Assembly (NCBI GenBank): GCA_963674545.2 | Contig: CAXXFB010000001.1 | Location: 248,001-312,000, forward strand | From: JABGQS01 sp963674545 | Lineage (GTDB): Bacteria; Bacillota; Clostridia; Christensenellales; SZUA-584 | DNA: 64,000 nucleotides | Direction of reading: 5' to 3' | Part shown: positions 24,236 through 32,015 of the stretch, in pieces | Numbering within the stretch: the stretch's first letter is position 1 | How the letters are laid out: every line of letters begins with the position of its first letter | Translations under genes and position numbers: made by a program | Notes under the pieces: model-generated | What the model was told of the DNA's origin: nothing | What the model saw: the letters and a program-made list of their open reading frames with translations, nothing else | Databases searched by the model: none

Positions 24236-26521
24236 ATGAGTGTCGGTAAGGGCATCAACCGTGTAGATGCCGTTGACAAAGTGACCGGCAGGGCGAACTA
24301 CACCGACGATCTTTGCGGTGACGCACTGGTTGCAAAAGTTCTGCGGGCCACGATAGCAAACGGAAAAGTGCTGTCTATAGATACAAGCGATGCACTAAAG
24401 ATAGAAGGCGTCGTAAAAATAGTCACGTGTTTCGATGTTCCTGATATTAAATTCGGTACAGCGGGGCATCCGTTTTCGCTTGAAGCAGATCATAAGGATG
24501 TAGAAGACAGAAGGCTGCTAAACACCCGTGTAAGGCTGTGGGGAGACGAAATTGGCGCTGTCGTTGCTGTTGATGAAGTAACTGCAAAGCGTGCGCTTCG
24601 AGCTATCAAAGTTGAATACGAAGAGTACGAGCCTATACTAACGTCCGCTCAGGCGATGAGTGAAGGCGCGATGCTGCTCCACGAGGGGTTCGAACGCAAC
24701 ATAGTTAAATACACCCAGCAAAACGAAGGCGACTATGAAAGCGCTGTAAAACGTGATGATATAACCTTCTTCGAAGACGAAATAAACACACAGCGTGTAC
24801 AACACTGCCATCTTGAAAACCCCACTTCGTTTGCATACATGGAAGGTGATCGTATAGTTATCGTATGTTCGACACAGATACCGCACATAATGCGGCGTAT
24901 AGTCGGGCAGGCTCTTGGCATACCGTGGGGCAGAGTTAGGGTAATAAAGCCATATATAGGCGGCGGTTTCGGCAATAAACAAGACATACTATACGAGCCG
25001 CTCAATGCATATCTTTCCATGCAGCTTGGCGGTAGAAAAGTCAAGTTGGAGCTTACACGTGAAGAAACGTTCATATGTACCCGTTCCCGCCACGCAATGG
25101 AATTCAGTTTAAAAACCGGCGTAGATAAAACAGGAAGATTCGTTTCAAGATATATAAATCTTGTTTCCAGCCAGGGCGCATACGCTTCACACGGCCATTC
25201 TGTTACTGCAAATACGCTTACGAACTATTCACAGATATATTCGCAGACAGGCGGCTTTAAAGGACAGGCATATACGGTCTATTCTAACCTTGGCACGAGC
25301 GGCGCAATGCGTGCGTATGGAGTACCGCAGGCAGCATTTGCCAGCGAAGCGCACATGGACAACATAGCCCATAAACTTGGCATAGACCCTGTAGATATCC
25401 GATTGAAAAACATGATGACAATAGATTATGAAATGCCGGGCATGGACCTTGCTTGTCATTCAACAGGTCTCAAAGAGTGCGTTGAAAAAGGCCGTGATTA
25501 TATCAATTGGGATAAAAAGAGAAAGCTGTATGAAAACCAGACAGGAACGATAAGAAGAGGCGTAGGATGCGCTATCTTCTGCTATAAGACGGGAGTTTAC
25601 CCATTCGGGCTAGAAATTTCAGGCTGCAGGATAGTACTAAATCAGGACGGCTCTGTACAGCTTCACATGGGCGCAACAGAAATCGGACAAGGCGCAGACA
25701 CTGTATTTACTCAAATGACAGCGGAAGTGCTTGGTCTTGATGTTAAGGATGTACACATTATCTCTACACAGGATACTGATGTAGCGCCTTTCGATCTTGG
25801 CGCGTTTGCCTCACGTCAGACATATGTCGCAGGTAAAGCAATAAAGCAAACAGCCGGCATGCTAAGGGACAAGATATTAGATTACGCAAGGGATATGATA
25901 AATTATCCGCTGGATAAGCTTGACATATCTAGCGGTGAAATAGTGGATAAAGAAACAAGAGAAAGCCTCGTTTCACTTTCTGTGCTTGCTACCAACGCTT
26001 TCTACAGCCGTGACAGCGCAGTCCATCTTAGCGCCGAAAGTACGGTAAACTGCAAACAAAACACGTTCTCATTTGGGGCAACATTCGTAGAAATAGAAGT
26101 AGACACTCAGCTGGGCACGGTAAAGATACTCGATATAATAAATGTGCACGACAGCGGCAGGATTATCAATCCGGCAACAGCAATGGCACAGGTGCATGGA
26201 GGCATGAGCATGTCTCAGGGTTACGGCGTTATGGAAGAAATGAAGTACAACAGCAGGGGAGAGCTGGTCAACGGCAACTTCCTAGACTATAAGATACCTA
26301 CCACTGTAGATTCACCGGAATTCAATGGCGAATTCGTAGACATAGAAGATCCGACCGGGCCGTTTGGTAATAAATCGCTCGGAGAGCCAACTACAGTGGC
26401 AACGGCGCCTGCAATAAGAAACGCAGTGTTCCACGCTACAGGAGTGGCTTTCAATTCATTGCCTCTTGATAGAGAAACGCTGGCGCTGCGGTTCAAAAAG
26501 GAATTCGGGGAGGGTGTCTGA
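24236..26521 (+). CDS. xdhA: Xanthine dehydrogenase family molybdopterin-binding subunit
   Basis: 761 residues. Molybdenum-site motifs: IGGGFGNKQDILYEPLNAYL near residue 241, GTSGAMRAYGVPQAAFA near 350, GATEIGQGADTVF near 480 and GNKSLGEPTTVATAPA near 715 with the catalytic glutamate. It is the catalytic subunit of a separate, three-subunit hydroxylase; the next two genes encode its FAD and [2Fe-2S] partners with single-base or ATG overlaps. A purine substrate is likely from context, but aldehydes or N-heterocycles are possible. GCGAGGAG precedes the start. Confidence 0.92.
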   Translation: MSVGKGINRVDAVDKVTGRANYTDDLCGDALVAKVLRATIANGKVLSIDTSDALKIEGVVKIVTCFDVPDIKFGTAGHPFSLEADHKDVEDRRLLNTRVRLWGDEIGAVVAVDEVTAKRALRAIKVEYEEYEPILTSAQAMSEGAMLLHEGFERNIVKYTQQNEGDYESAVKRDDITFFEDEINTQRVQHCHLENPTSFAYMEGDRIVIVCSTQIPHIMRRIVGQALGIPWGRVRVIKPYIGGGFGNKQDILYEPLNAYLSMQLGGRKVKLELTREETFICTRSRHAMEFSLKTGVDKTGRFVSRYINLVSSQGAYASHGHSVTANTLTNYSQIYSQTGGFKGQAYTVYSNLGTSGAMRAYGVPQAAFASEAHMDNIAHKLGIDPVDIRLKNMMTIDYEMPGMDLACHSTGLKECVEKGRDYINWDKKRKLYENQTGTIRRGVGCAIFCYKTGVYPFGLEISGCRIVLNQDGSVQLHMGATEIGQGADTVFTQMTAEVLGLDVKDVHIISTQDTDVAPFDLGAFASRQTYVAGKAIKQTAGMLRDKILDYARDMINYPLDKLDISSGEIVDKETRESLVSLSVLATNAFYSRDSAVHLSAESTVNCKQNTFSFGATFVEIEVDTQLGTVKILDIINVHDSGRIINPATAMAQVHGGMSMSQGYGVMEEMKYNSRGELVNGNFLDYKIPTTVDSPEFNGEFVDIEDPTGPFGNKSLGEPTTVATAPAIRNAVFHATGVAFNSLPLDRETLALRFKKEFGEGV

Positions 26522-27405
26522 TGTATGATTTAAACAGTATTTACATCGCAAAATCAATTGATGACGCAGTCAATGCTCTGACGATGAAACCGCAGTCTGT
26601 GATAATAAGCGGCGGCACAGATATTCTTGTAGGCCTGCGTGACGGTGTTCGTGCAGGAAGTGACTTTGTAAGTATAAAAGATATTGAAGAGCTTCGCGGC
26701 ATATATATGGACGAAGAGAAGAATATTCATATCAGACCGGCTACAACGTTCCGTGAGATAATAGCAAGCGACATAGTAAAAACGCACATACCTTCGCTCA
26801 TAACCGCTGTGATCGATATCGGAGGCCCTCAGATAAGGAACGTCGCTACAATAGGCGGTAATATCTGCAACGGTTTTACAACAGCAGACGCTCCGCCTAC
26901 GCTGATTGGGCTAAATGCAGTCTCATGCATAACAGGAAAAGGAACATACAGAGAAAAGAGCATAGAGGATTTTTACGTGAAGCCGGAAGTTATGGACTTG
27001 GAAAATTCAGAGTTGCTCACAGATATAGTTATTAAACACAATGACTATGAAGGATACAAGGGACACTATATTAAATACTCGCTGCGTGATGCTATGGATA
27101 TAGCGATAATAGGCTGTAGCGTGCTGTGCAAAACGGACGGCGGCGACATAGAAGATATAAGGATTTCTTTTGCAGCCGCTGGGCCGCTTCCTATCCGGGC
27201 AAGAAGCGCAGAGAAAGAGCTCAAAGGCGAAAAGATAAACGAAGAGCTGTTTTATAAGATTGGAAAGCTGTGTCTTAATGACGTCAGCGTTATAACGGAC
27301 AAGCGAGTATCAAAAGAATTCAGAACGCATCTTGTAGAGGTGCTGCCGGGGCGTGTGCTTAAAACTGCGCTCGGAATAAATGAAGATAAGGCGGTGCAGC
27401 GCTAA
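26521..27405 (+). CDS. xdhB: Xanthine dehydrogenase FAD-binding subunit
   Basis: 294 residues. FAD-binding motifs ISGGTDILVGLRDG near residue 30 and IRNVATIGGNICNGFTTADA near 103 are those of the CO-dehydrogenase flavoprotein/XdhB family. It passes electrons from the iron-sulfur subunit to NAD+ or another acceptor. The first base overlaps the last base of xdhA, and its last base overlaps xdhC, so the three subunits are translated together. Confidence 0.93.
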   Translation: MYDLNSIYIAKSIDDAVNALTMKPQSVIISGGTDILVGLRDGVRAGSDFVSIKDIEELRGIYMDEEKNIHIRPATTFREIIASDIVKTHIPSLITAVIDIGGPQIRNVATIGGNICNGFTTADAPPTLIGLNAVSCITGKGTYREKSIEDFYVKPEVMDLENSELLTDIVIKHNDYEGYKGHYIKYSLRDAMDIAIIGCSVLCKTDGGDIEDIRISFAAAGPLPIRARSAEKELKGEKINEELFYKIGKLCLNDVSVITDKRVSKEFRTHLVEVLPGRVLKTALGINEDKAVQR

Positions 27406-27887
27406 TGTTGAAGATAATAAACTGCAACGTAAACGGAAGGAACATGCAGGTAGCAGTCGACGAGCGTGAATCGCTTGCTGATATGCTCAGGAACAGGCTT
27501 GGGCTTACAAGTGTAAAGAAAGGCTGCGAAGTCGGAGAATGCGGCGCCTGCACAGTGCTGATAGACGGCAGAGCAACGAATACCTGCCTTTACCTTGCAG
27601 TGTGGGCTGAAGGCAGGAAGATACTCACTACCGAGGGGTTGCAGGACGAATCAGGCAATCTGCATCCCGTCCAACAGGCTTTTGTAGACCAGACGGCCGT
27701 TCAGTGCGGATTCTGCATTCCTGGTATAATAATGACATGTGTAGAAATCGTCGGCAGGGGTGAAAAGTATACTAGAGAGCAGCTTAGAAAAGAGATAGAG
27801 GGGCACTTATGCCGCTGCACAGGCTACCAGAACATAATAACTGCAATTGAAAAAGCGATAGATATAATAGAACAGCATCAATCTTAA
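27405..27887 (+). CDS. xdhC: Xanthine dehydrogenase [2Fe-2S] subunit
   Basis: 160 residues with both expected cluster sites: the plant-type site CEVGECGACTVLIDGRATNT (with a following C) and the helical site QCGFCIPGIIM with GHLCRCTGYQNI. It transfers electrons from the molybdenum subunit to the FAD subunit. It is the last gene of the operon and is followed by a terminator 15 bases on. Confidence 0.94.
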   Translation: MLKIINCNVNGRNMQVAVDERESLADMLRNRLGLTSVKKGCEVGECGACTVLIDGRATNTCLYLAVWAEGRKILTTEGLQDESGNLHPVQQAFVDQTAVQCGFCIPGIIMTCVEIVGRGEKYTREQLRKEIEGHLCRCTGYQNIITAIEKAIDIIEQHQS

Positions 27888-27902
27888 TAAATCAACATAT
27901 AT

Positions 27903-27926
27903 AAAAAGGGCGTCAAGGCCCTTTTT
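27903..27926 (+). terminator. Intrinsic terminator after xdhC
   Basis: AAAAAGGGC / GCCCTTTTT hairpin with a 6-base loop and a T-run. Its A-rich left arm lets it also act for the convergent rmuC gene. Confidence 0.85.
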
Positions 27927-27968
27927 AGTATCGATGCCTCCCGACACATGTTTCGTCGAGGTGAAGGC

Positions 27969-29171
27969 TCACTCATCAATCAACTTTTCATCGAAATTGT
28001 CAACTTTGTTAAGTTGCCGCTCAATAGAGCGGGATTTTCTTGAAGCGTCTTCAAGGTTGTTCTGGGCAGCGTTAAGGCTTTTCTTTGTTCGGTCAATAGC
28101 TTCGCTGAAGTTAGAGAATGCTTTTCTGGTGGACTCAAGCAGCTTTAAAACTTCACTGCTCTGTTTTTCTATAGCAAGAGTTCTGAAGCCCATTTGCAGG
28201 CTATTAAGAAGCGCAGTAAGCGTTGAAGGGCCGGCAATGGTCACGTTATATTTGCGCTGGCATATGTCGGATATACCAAGCGAGATAGCGTCTGCATAAA
28301 GTCCTTCAGTCGGCAGGTACATAACTGCAAAATCTGTCGTAACGGGCGGGTTTATATACTTCTCACAGATCCGTTTTGCTTCAAATATTATTCGCTGACC
28401 TATGGCTTTCATTGCATTGTCCGCCAGGTCTTTGTCGCCGCTTCTCATCATATCTTCCTTGCGTATGAAGTCCTCCATCGGGAATTTTGAGTCTATCGGC
28501 AGAAGAACCCTGTCTTCACCGCTGCCGGGCAGTACTATGGCAAATTCGACGGTATCACGATTGTCTTTTACCTGTGCGTTTTTAACATATTGCACTGGAG
28601 ATAGCATTGCGGAAATAAGGCTGCCAAGCTGCATTTCTCCCCATGTACCACGTACCTTAACATTGGTAAGTACTCGTTTTAAGTCACCAACACCGGTTGC
28701 AAGAGACTTGACTTCGCCCATGCTTTTAAATACCTGTTCAAGCTGATCGCTGACCTGTTTGAAAGAGCCGGTAAGCCGCTTTTGCAGCATATCAGATAGC
28801 TGGTCGTCAACAGTCTTTCTAATCTGCTCAAGGCGCTTCTCGTTGGAGTCAGACATTTCTTTAAGTTTTGCTTCAACAGCAAGCCGCAGTTTTTCCATGC
28901 TGTCACTCGATATCTTTGATGTGCTTTCAAGCGTTTTAACGGAAGAATCATTGAGCGCCTTAAACATGCCGAGTACTTCACGCCGCAGTTGATACGAGTT
29001 TTCGTTGTTTGCCTTTGCGATGTCGCCAAGCTGCTTATCGATGTTCTGATAGAGCATAGCAAGCTTTGCATCAGCGTCACTCTTCTTTCTGCCAAGTCTT
29101 AAAACGATTATAAGAACGATGATACAAATCAAAAATGTAGCCGCAGATACGGCATAAAAAACCTCATTCAT
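27969..29171 (-). CDS. rmuC: RmuC-family DNA recombination protein
   Basis: 400 residues. One N-terminal membrane segment (about residues 5-25) is followed by a long coiled-coil region (about 30-150). The RmuC nuclease-like domain carries GTWGEMQLGSLISAML, LPIDSKFPMEDF and FAVMYLPTEGLYADA. RmuC limits sequence inversions at short inverted repeats; a PD-(D/E)xK nuclease activity is suspected. Monocistronic, convergent with the xdh operon. Confidence 0.92.
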   Translation of the reverse strand: MNEVFYAVSAATFLICIIVLIIVLRLGRKKSDADAKLAMLYQNIDKQLGDIAKANNENSYQLRREVLGMFKALNDSSVKTLESTSKISSDSMEKLRLAVEAKLKEMSDSNEKRLEQIRKTVDDQLSDMLQKRLTGSFKQVSDQLEQVFKSMGEVKSLATGVGDLKRVLTNVKVRGTWGEMQLGSLISAMLSPVQYVKNAQVKDNRDTVEFAIVLPGSGEDRVLLPIDSKFPMEDFIRKEDMMRSGDKDLADNAMKAIGQRIIFEAKRICEKYINPPVTTDFAVMYLPTEGLYADAISLGISDICQRKYNVTIAGPSTLTALLNSLQMGFRTLAIEKQSSEVLKLLESTRKAFSNFSEAIDRTKKSLNAAQNNLEDASRKSRSIERQLNKVDNFDEKLIDE

Positions 29172-29265
29172 ATTAAGCCCCTTTCTTTATAGATTATATC
29201 ATAACCAGAGTACAAAAAAGCGGAAAAATAAATTATTAAATTTATCGAATAACAATAAATAATTG

Positions 29266-29294
29266 TTGACATTGACGGTAGCTTATGTTAATAT
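29266..29294 (+). promoter_or_regulatory. Promoter of the DUF2975/XRE/microprotein operon
   Basis: TTGACA (29266-29271), a 17-base spacer and TAATAT (29289-29294), 25 bases before the start codon, with GGAGG between. The DNA upstream is AT-rich and could hold an operator for the XRE protein encoded downstream. Confidence 0.8.
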
Positions 29295-29318
29295 CACTGC
29301 GAATGGAGGCTAAAGCTT

Positions 29319-29786
29319 ATGTTTTTATCAAAATTCAATATTCCAAAGATACTAAAAGGAATGTTACTTGCTCTTTTGATACTTAGCCCGGCTTTTTTAA
29401 TAGCGATGCCGTTTCTTTTCGGTGTTGTGAGCGAGGAAGTTGTCGTTTCAGACATAAGCATATTAAACAGCAAAGTTGTCACTCTTGTTTTTCTTGAAGC
29501 ATGCGGAGTGATATGCTGGTTCTCATTACTACTGCTGCACAAACTTTTAGCTACTGTGATCAAATCAACTCCATTCAGATATGAAAATGTACGATACTTA
29601 AAGTACATATCATATCTTTTTGCGGCTGCCGGAATAATATTGATAGTAAAATCTGTGATAGATTTTTCTATTCTGACACCGGTGATCGCTGTACTAGCTC
29701 TTCTTGCTAGCATGTTCTGCCAAACACTTGCTGCCGTGTTTGACAAAGCTATAAGGATAAAAGAAGAGAATGACCTTACGATATAG
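29319..29786 (+). CDS. DUF2975-type four-helix membrane protein
   Basis: 155 residues with four predicted membrane segments (about 12-32, 52-75, 95-115, 122-140). The layout and the LLHKLLATVIKSTPF loop fit DUF2975, a family nearly always paired with a small XRE regulator, as here. Function is unknown; proposals range from sensing to bacteriocin or stress roles. It lies 15 bases before the XRE gene in one operon. Confidence 0.8.
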   Translation: MFLSKFNIPKILKGMLLALLILSPAFLIAMPFLFGVVSEEVVVSDISILNSKVVTLVFLEACGVICWFSLLLLHKLLATVIKSTPFRYENVRYLKYISYLFAAAGIILIVKSVIDFSILTPVIAVLALLASMFCQTLAAVFDKAIRIKEENDLTI

Positions 29787-29801
29787 AACGGAGGAAGTGT
29801 T

Positions 29802-30017
29802 TTGGCTATTATCGTAAACCTGGATGTAATGATGGCAAAACGTAAGATGTCCCTCAATGAGCTTTCAGACAGGGTCGGTATTACTAAAGCTAATCTTTCC
29901 ATACTAAAAACGGGTAAAGCGAAGGCAGTGCGCTTTTCCACACTAAACGAGATTTGCCGCCAGCTGGAATGCCAGCCGGGTGACATATTGGAATACAGGG
30001 AGGACACTGATGACTGA
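29802..30017 (+). CDS. Small XRE/Cro-family regulator (YozG-like)
   Basis: 71 residues that are almost entirely a helix-turn-helix (MSLNELSDRVGITKANLSIL, then KAVRFSTLNEICRQLECQPG, ending in DILEYRE). This is the standard partner of DUF2975 proteins and probably represses the shared promoter. The start is a TTG at 29802 with GGAGG upstream. The last 8 bases overlap the start of a 26-residue ORF. Confidence 0.88.
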   Translation: MAIIVNLDVMMAKRKMSLNELSDRVGITKANLSILKTGKAKAVRFSTLNEICRQLECQPGDILEYREDTDD

Positions 30018-30090
30018 CACAACTTATCTTTATGAGTACTTTAAAGAGAAAAGCGATGATGATTCAGGCGAAAATGAGGACTCAGATTAA
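30010..30090 (+). CDS. Candidate 26-residue acidic microprotein
   Basis: ATG at 30010 overlaps the end of the XRE gene. GGGAGGA lies 7-8 bases upstream and the frame runs 26 codons to TAA. The peptide begins MTDTTYLYEYFKEK and ends in an aspartate/glutamate-rich tail. A terminator follows 9 bases later, so it is the last element of this transcript. No homolog is recognised; the spacing, ribosome site and terminator support translation. Confidence 0.5.
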   Translation: MTDTTYLYEYFKEKSDDDSGENEDSD

Positions 30091-30098
30091 ATTCTTTG

Positions 30099-30127
30099 GC
30101 ACATGGCTTAGGCGCATGTGCTTTTTT
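30099..30127 (+). terminator. Intrinsic terminator after the microprotein ORF
   Basis: GCACATG / CATGTGC stem with a 9-base loop followed by six T. Confidence 0.8.
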
Positions 30128-30141
30128 ATATTTGTAAATAT

Positions 30142-30170
30142 TTGATTTGGGTCCTCTGTAATGATAAAAT
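30142..30170 (+). promoter_or_regulatory. Promoter of the DJ-1-type lipoprotein gene
   Basis: TTGATT (30142-30147), a 17-base spacer and TAAAAT (30165-30170), 29 bases before the start at 30200. Confidence 0.65.
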
Positions 30171-30199
30171 AAGCGTATCAGAAATAAGGTGAAATGTTT

Positions 30200-30838
30200 A
30201 TGAGAAAATTGATATTTGTTTTTCTTGCATTGTCGCTGCTGCTAATGGCTGCCTGCACAAAAAAGACGGATAATATTCAAAATGAATATACAAATGCAGC
30301 AGAACAGCAGGAAGATATACAGAAGGTTATCATAGTAGTGGCTATGGATAATTATCAGCCAAAAGAGCTTTGGCCTGTATACGATACGCTTATGTTTGAA
30401 GGCTTCGAAATAACTGTAGCAGGCAGTAAAACTGGCACGGCGAAGTCCGGCGCAGATTCAATCGATATTGACGCTGTGTTTTCTGAAATTTCTGCAGCAG
30501 ACTACAGCGGTATCGTTGTTATAGGCGGCACGGGTGTTAAAAACCTTTGGGATAATGAAGACCTTCATGCTCTAATCGATGCAGTTTACGGCAATGGGGG
30601 AGTGGCTGCAGCAATATGTCTGGCGCCGCTGACACTGGCTAATGCAGGTGTGCTAAAGAGCGGCAGCTCCGCCTGCTGGTACAATGAAAACGAAATTGAT
30701 AGTAGAATGAGCGAACTTGAAATATCGGATTCCGGCAAAGATATAACAGTCATTGAAAGAGTAATTACCGGCAATGGCCCGGGCGCTGCACAGGAATTTG
30801 CAGATGAAATTATTGAGAAACTTAAATCACTTAGATAA
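30200..30838 (+). CDS. DJ-1/PfpI-family lipoprotein
   Basis: About 212 residues. The start at 30200 has AAGGTGA at 7 bases; an ATG at 30194 has almost no spacing. The signal peptide ends in a lipobox (LLLMAAC), so it is membrane-anchored outside. The domain has IIVVAMDNYQPKELWPVYDT at its start, IVVIGGTGVKNLWDN near residue 115 and AAAICLAPLTLANAG near 145, where the cysteine sits at the nucleophile elbow of DJ-1/PfpI proteins. Function unknown; surface-anchored DJ-1 proteins may act on damaged proteins or sugars. Transcribed alone. Confidence 0.82.
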   Translation: MRKLIFVFLALSLLLMAACTKKTDNIQNEYTNAAEQQEDIQKVIIVVAMDNYQPKELWPVYDTLMFEGFEITVAGSKTGTAKSGADSIDIDAVFSEISAADYSGIVVIGGTGVKNLWDNEDLHALIDAVYGNGGVAAAICLAPLTLANAGVLKSGSSACWYNENEIDSRMSELEISDSGKDITVIERVITGNGPGAAQEFADEIIEKLKSLR

Positions 30839-30856
30839 TTGCCGGATACTGCCTGC

Positions 30857-30885
30857 TTGACACATAATACAGCGGCATGTTAAAC
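30857..30885 (+). promoter_or_regulatory. Promoter upstream of the riboswitch
   Basis: TTGACA (30857-30862), a 17-base spacer and TTAAAC (30880-30885; weak -10), placing the start of transcription near the 5' edge of the riboswitch. Confidence 0.5.
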
Positions 30886-30892
30886 TCAATTA

Positions 30893-30985
30893 AGTTAAAA
30901 GGGAGTAGCATCCTGTTATAAAGGTTGCGACGTCCGTCATCACGCTGTATCAGACAGCCGGACACGTATAATAGCGAGACTTTTG
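30893..30985 (+). promoter_or_regulatory. yybP-ykoY-type (manganese) riboswitch
   Basis: The leader contains the hallmark 5' block AAAAGGGAGTAGC (30897-30909) and the 3' block TAGCGAGACTTTT (30972-30984). In known yybP-ykoY aptamers these pair as P1 and dock around the metal site. Between them lie two further helices. The 3' arm of P1 is also the left arm of the terminator that follows, so ligand binding should favour read-through. Family members bind Mn2+ and control Mn exporters and other metal transporters. The assignment is from memory of the consensus, not a covariance search. Confidence 0.7.
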
Positions 30986-31013
30986 ATGCTTATTTGCATT
31001 GAAGTCTTTTTTT
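30978..31013 (+). terminator. Riboswitch-controlled terminator
   Basis: GACTTTTGATGC pairs with GCATTGAAGTC (two G-U pairs and one bulge) and is followed by eight T. It overlaps the P1 3' arm of the riboswitch by about seven bases and precedes the ribosome site GGAGG of the exchanger gene. Confidence 0.75.
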
Positions 31014-31025
31014 CTGGAGGAAACT

Positions 31026-32015
31026 ATGTTTTGGACAGTTTTACTATTCATAATAGGTCTGGCGATAATCATAAAGGGCGGTGACTGGTTCGTTGAAGCT
31101 GCAGTATGGCTTGCGGAAATCACAGGCGTACCAAAATTGCTAATAGGCGCTACTATCGTGTCTCTTGCGACTACTCTGCCAGAGCTTTTTGTTTCGCTTT
31201 TCGCTGTAACAAGCGGTTCTCAGGCTCTTGGAATAGGGAATGCTATTGGTTCGGTAATATGCAATACCGGCCTTATACTTGCCCTGTCAATAGCTATAAG
31301 GCCTTCTACAATAGAAAAGGAATTGTTTTTCAAAAAAATTGCGATTATGGTGCTTTCTCTCGCAGCTGTTTTCATTTTCAGCCTTGACGGAACACTGTCA
31401 CGTCTCGAGAGTGTCCCGCTTATCGTGCTTCTCGGTCTGTTTGTATACATGAACATAAAGCACGCAAGACGGAGTATGCTGGAAGCGCAAAAGCAGGTAC
31501 GGCATATAGATACCAGCAAAAAATCATCTCTTATAAACATAGGTAAGTTCATATTAGGTGCAGTTGGTATTGTAATAGGTGCACAGCTTCTGGTAAACAA
31601 CGGTGTGAAAATAGCAGCAGCTCTTGGTGTATCGGAAGGTATTATAGGCGTTTCTATAATAGCAATAGGAACATCTCTGCCAGAGCTTGTGACTACGCTT
31701 ACAGCTCTTCGTAAAAAAGAAACGTCTCTCGGTATAGGCAACATCTTAGGTGCAAACATTTTAAATGTAGCGCTGATACTTTCGGTCTGCGGCCTTATAG
31801 CTCCAAACGGCCTGTCTATAGGAGCGGAAACGATGAGCTTCGGAACGAAAAGCATATCAAGAACACTGTTTGTCGACATGCCTGTTGCAGCGCTGTTGTT
31901 TGCAATACTAATAATAGTACCAGTTCTGATGAAAGGGAAATTAAAAAGACTGCAGGGCATAATCATGCTCGCAGTCTATGTCGGTTTTATTGCGCTTCTT
32001 ATTATAAAAGCCTAA
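31026..32015 (+). CDS. CaCA-family sodium/calcium (or Mn) exchanger-type transporter
   Basis: The start is the ATG at 31026, 5 bases after GGAGG. An upstream TTG lies in the terminator hairpin. About 329 residues, ten membrane segments in two inverted repeats. The paired alpha motifs are GATIVSLATTLPELFVSLFA near residue 45 and IAIGTSLPELVTTLTA near 210, each with GIGNAIGSVI- or GIGNILGANI-type ends. YrbG-like proteins exchange cations for Na+ or H+. The manganese riboswitch in front suggests Mn2+ efflux or Mn/Ca exchange. Its end overlaps the convergent deoR-type gene by 4 bases. Confidence 0.9.
   Translation: MFWTVLLFIIGLAIIIKGGDWFVEAAVWLAEITGVPKLLIGATIVSLATTLPELFVSLFAVTSGSQALGIGNAIGSVICNTGLILALSIAIRPSTIEKELFFKKIAIMVLSLAAVFIFSLDGTLSRLESVPLIVLLGLFVYMNIKHARRSMLEAQKQVRHIDTSKKSSLINIGKFILGAVGIVIGAQLLVNNGVKIAAALGVSEGIIGVSIIAIGTSLPELVTTLTALRKKETSLGIGNILGANILNVALILSVCGLIAPNGLSIGAETMSFGTKSISRTLFVDMPVAALLFAILIIVPVLMKGKLKRLQGIIMLAVYVGFIALLIIKA

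Noticed and set aside
31220..31966. A 248-codon ORF antisense to the exchanger gene
   Set aside because: Shadow of a membrane protein gene; the plus-strand frame has the CaCA motifs.
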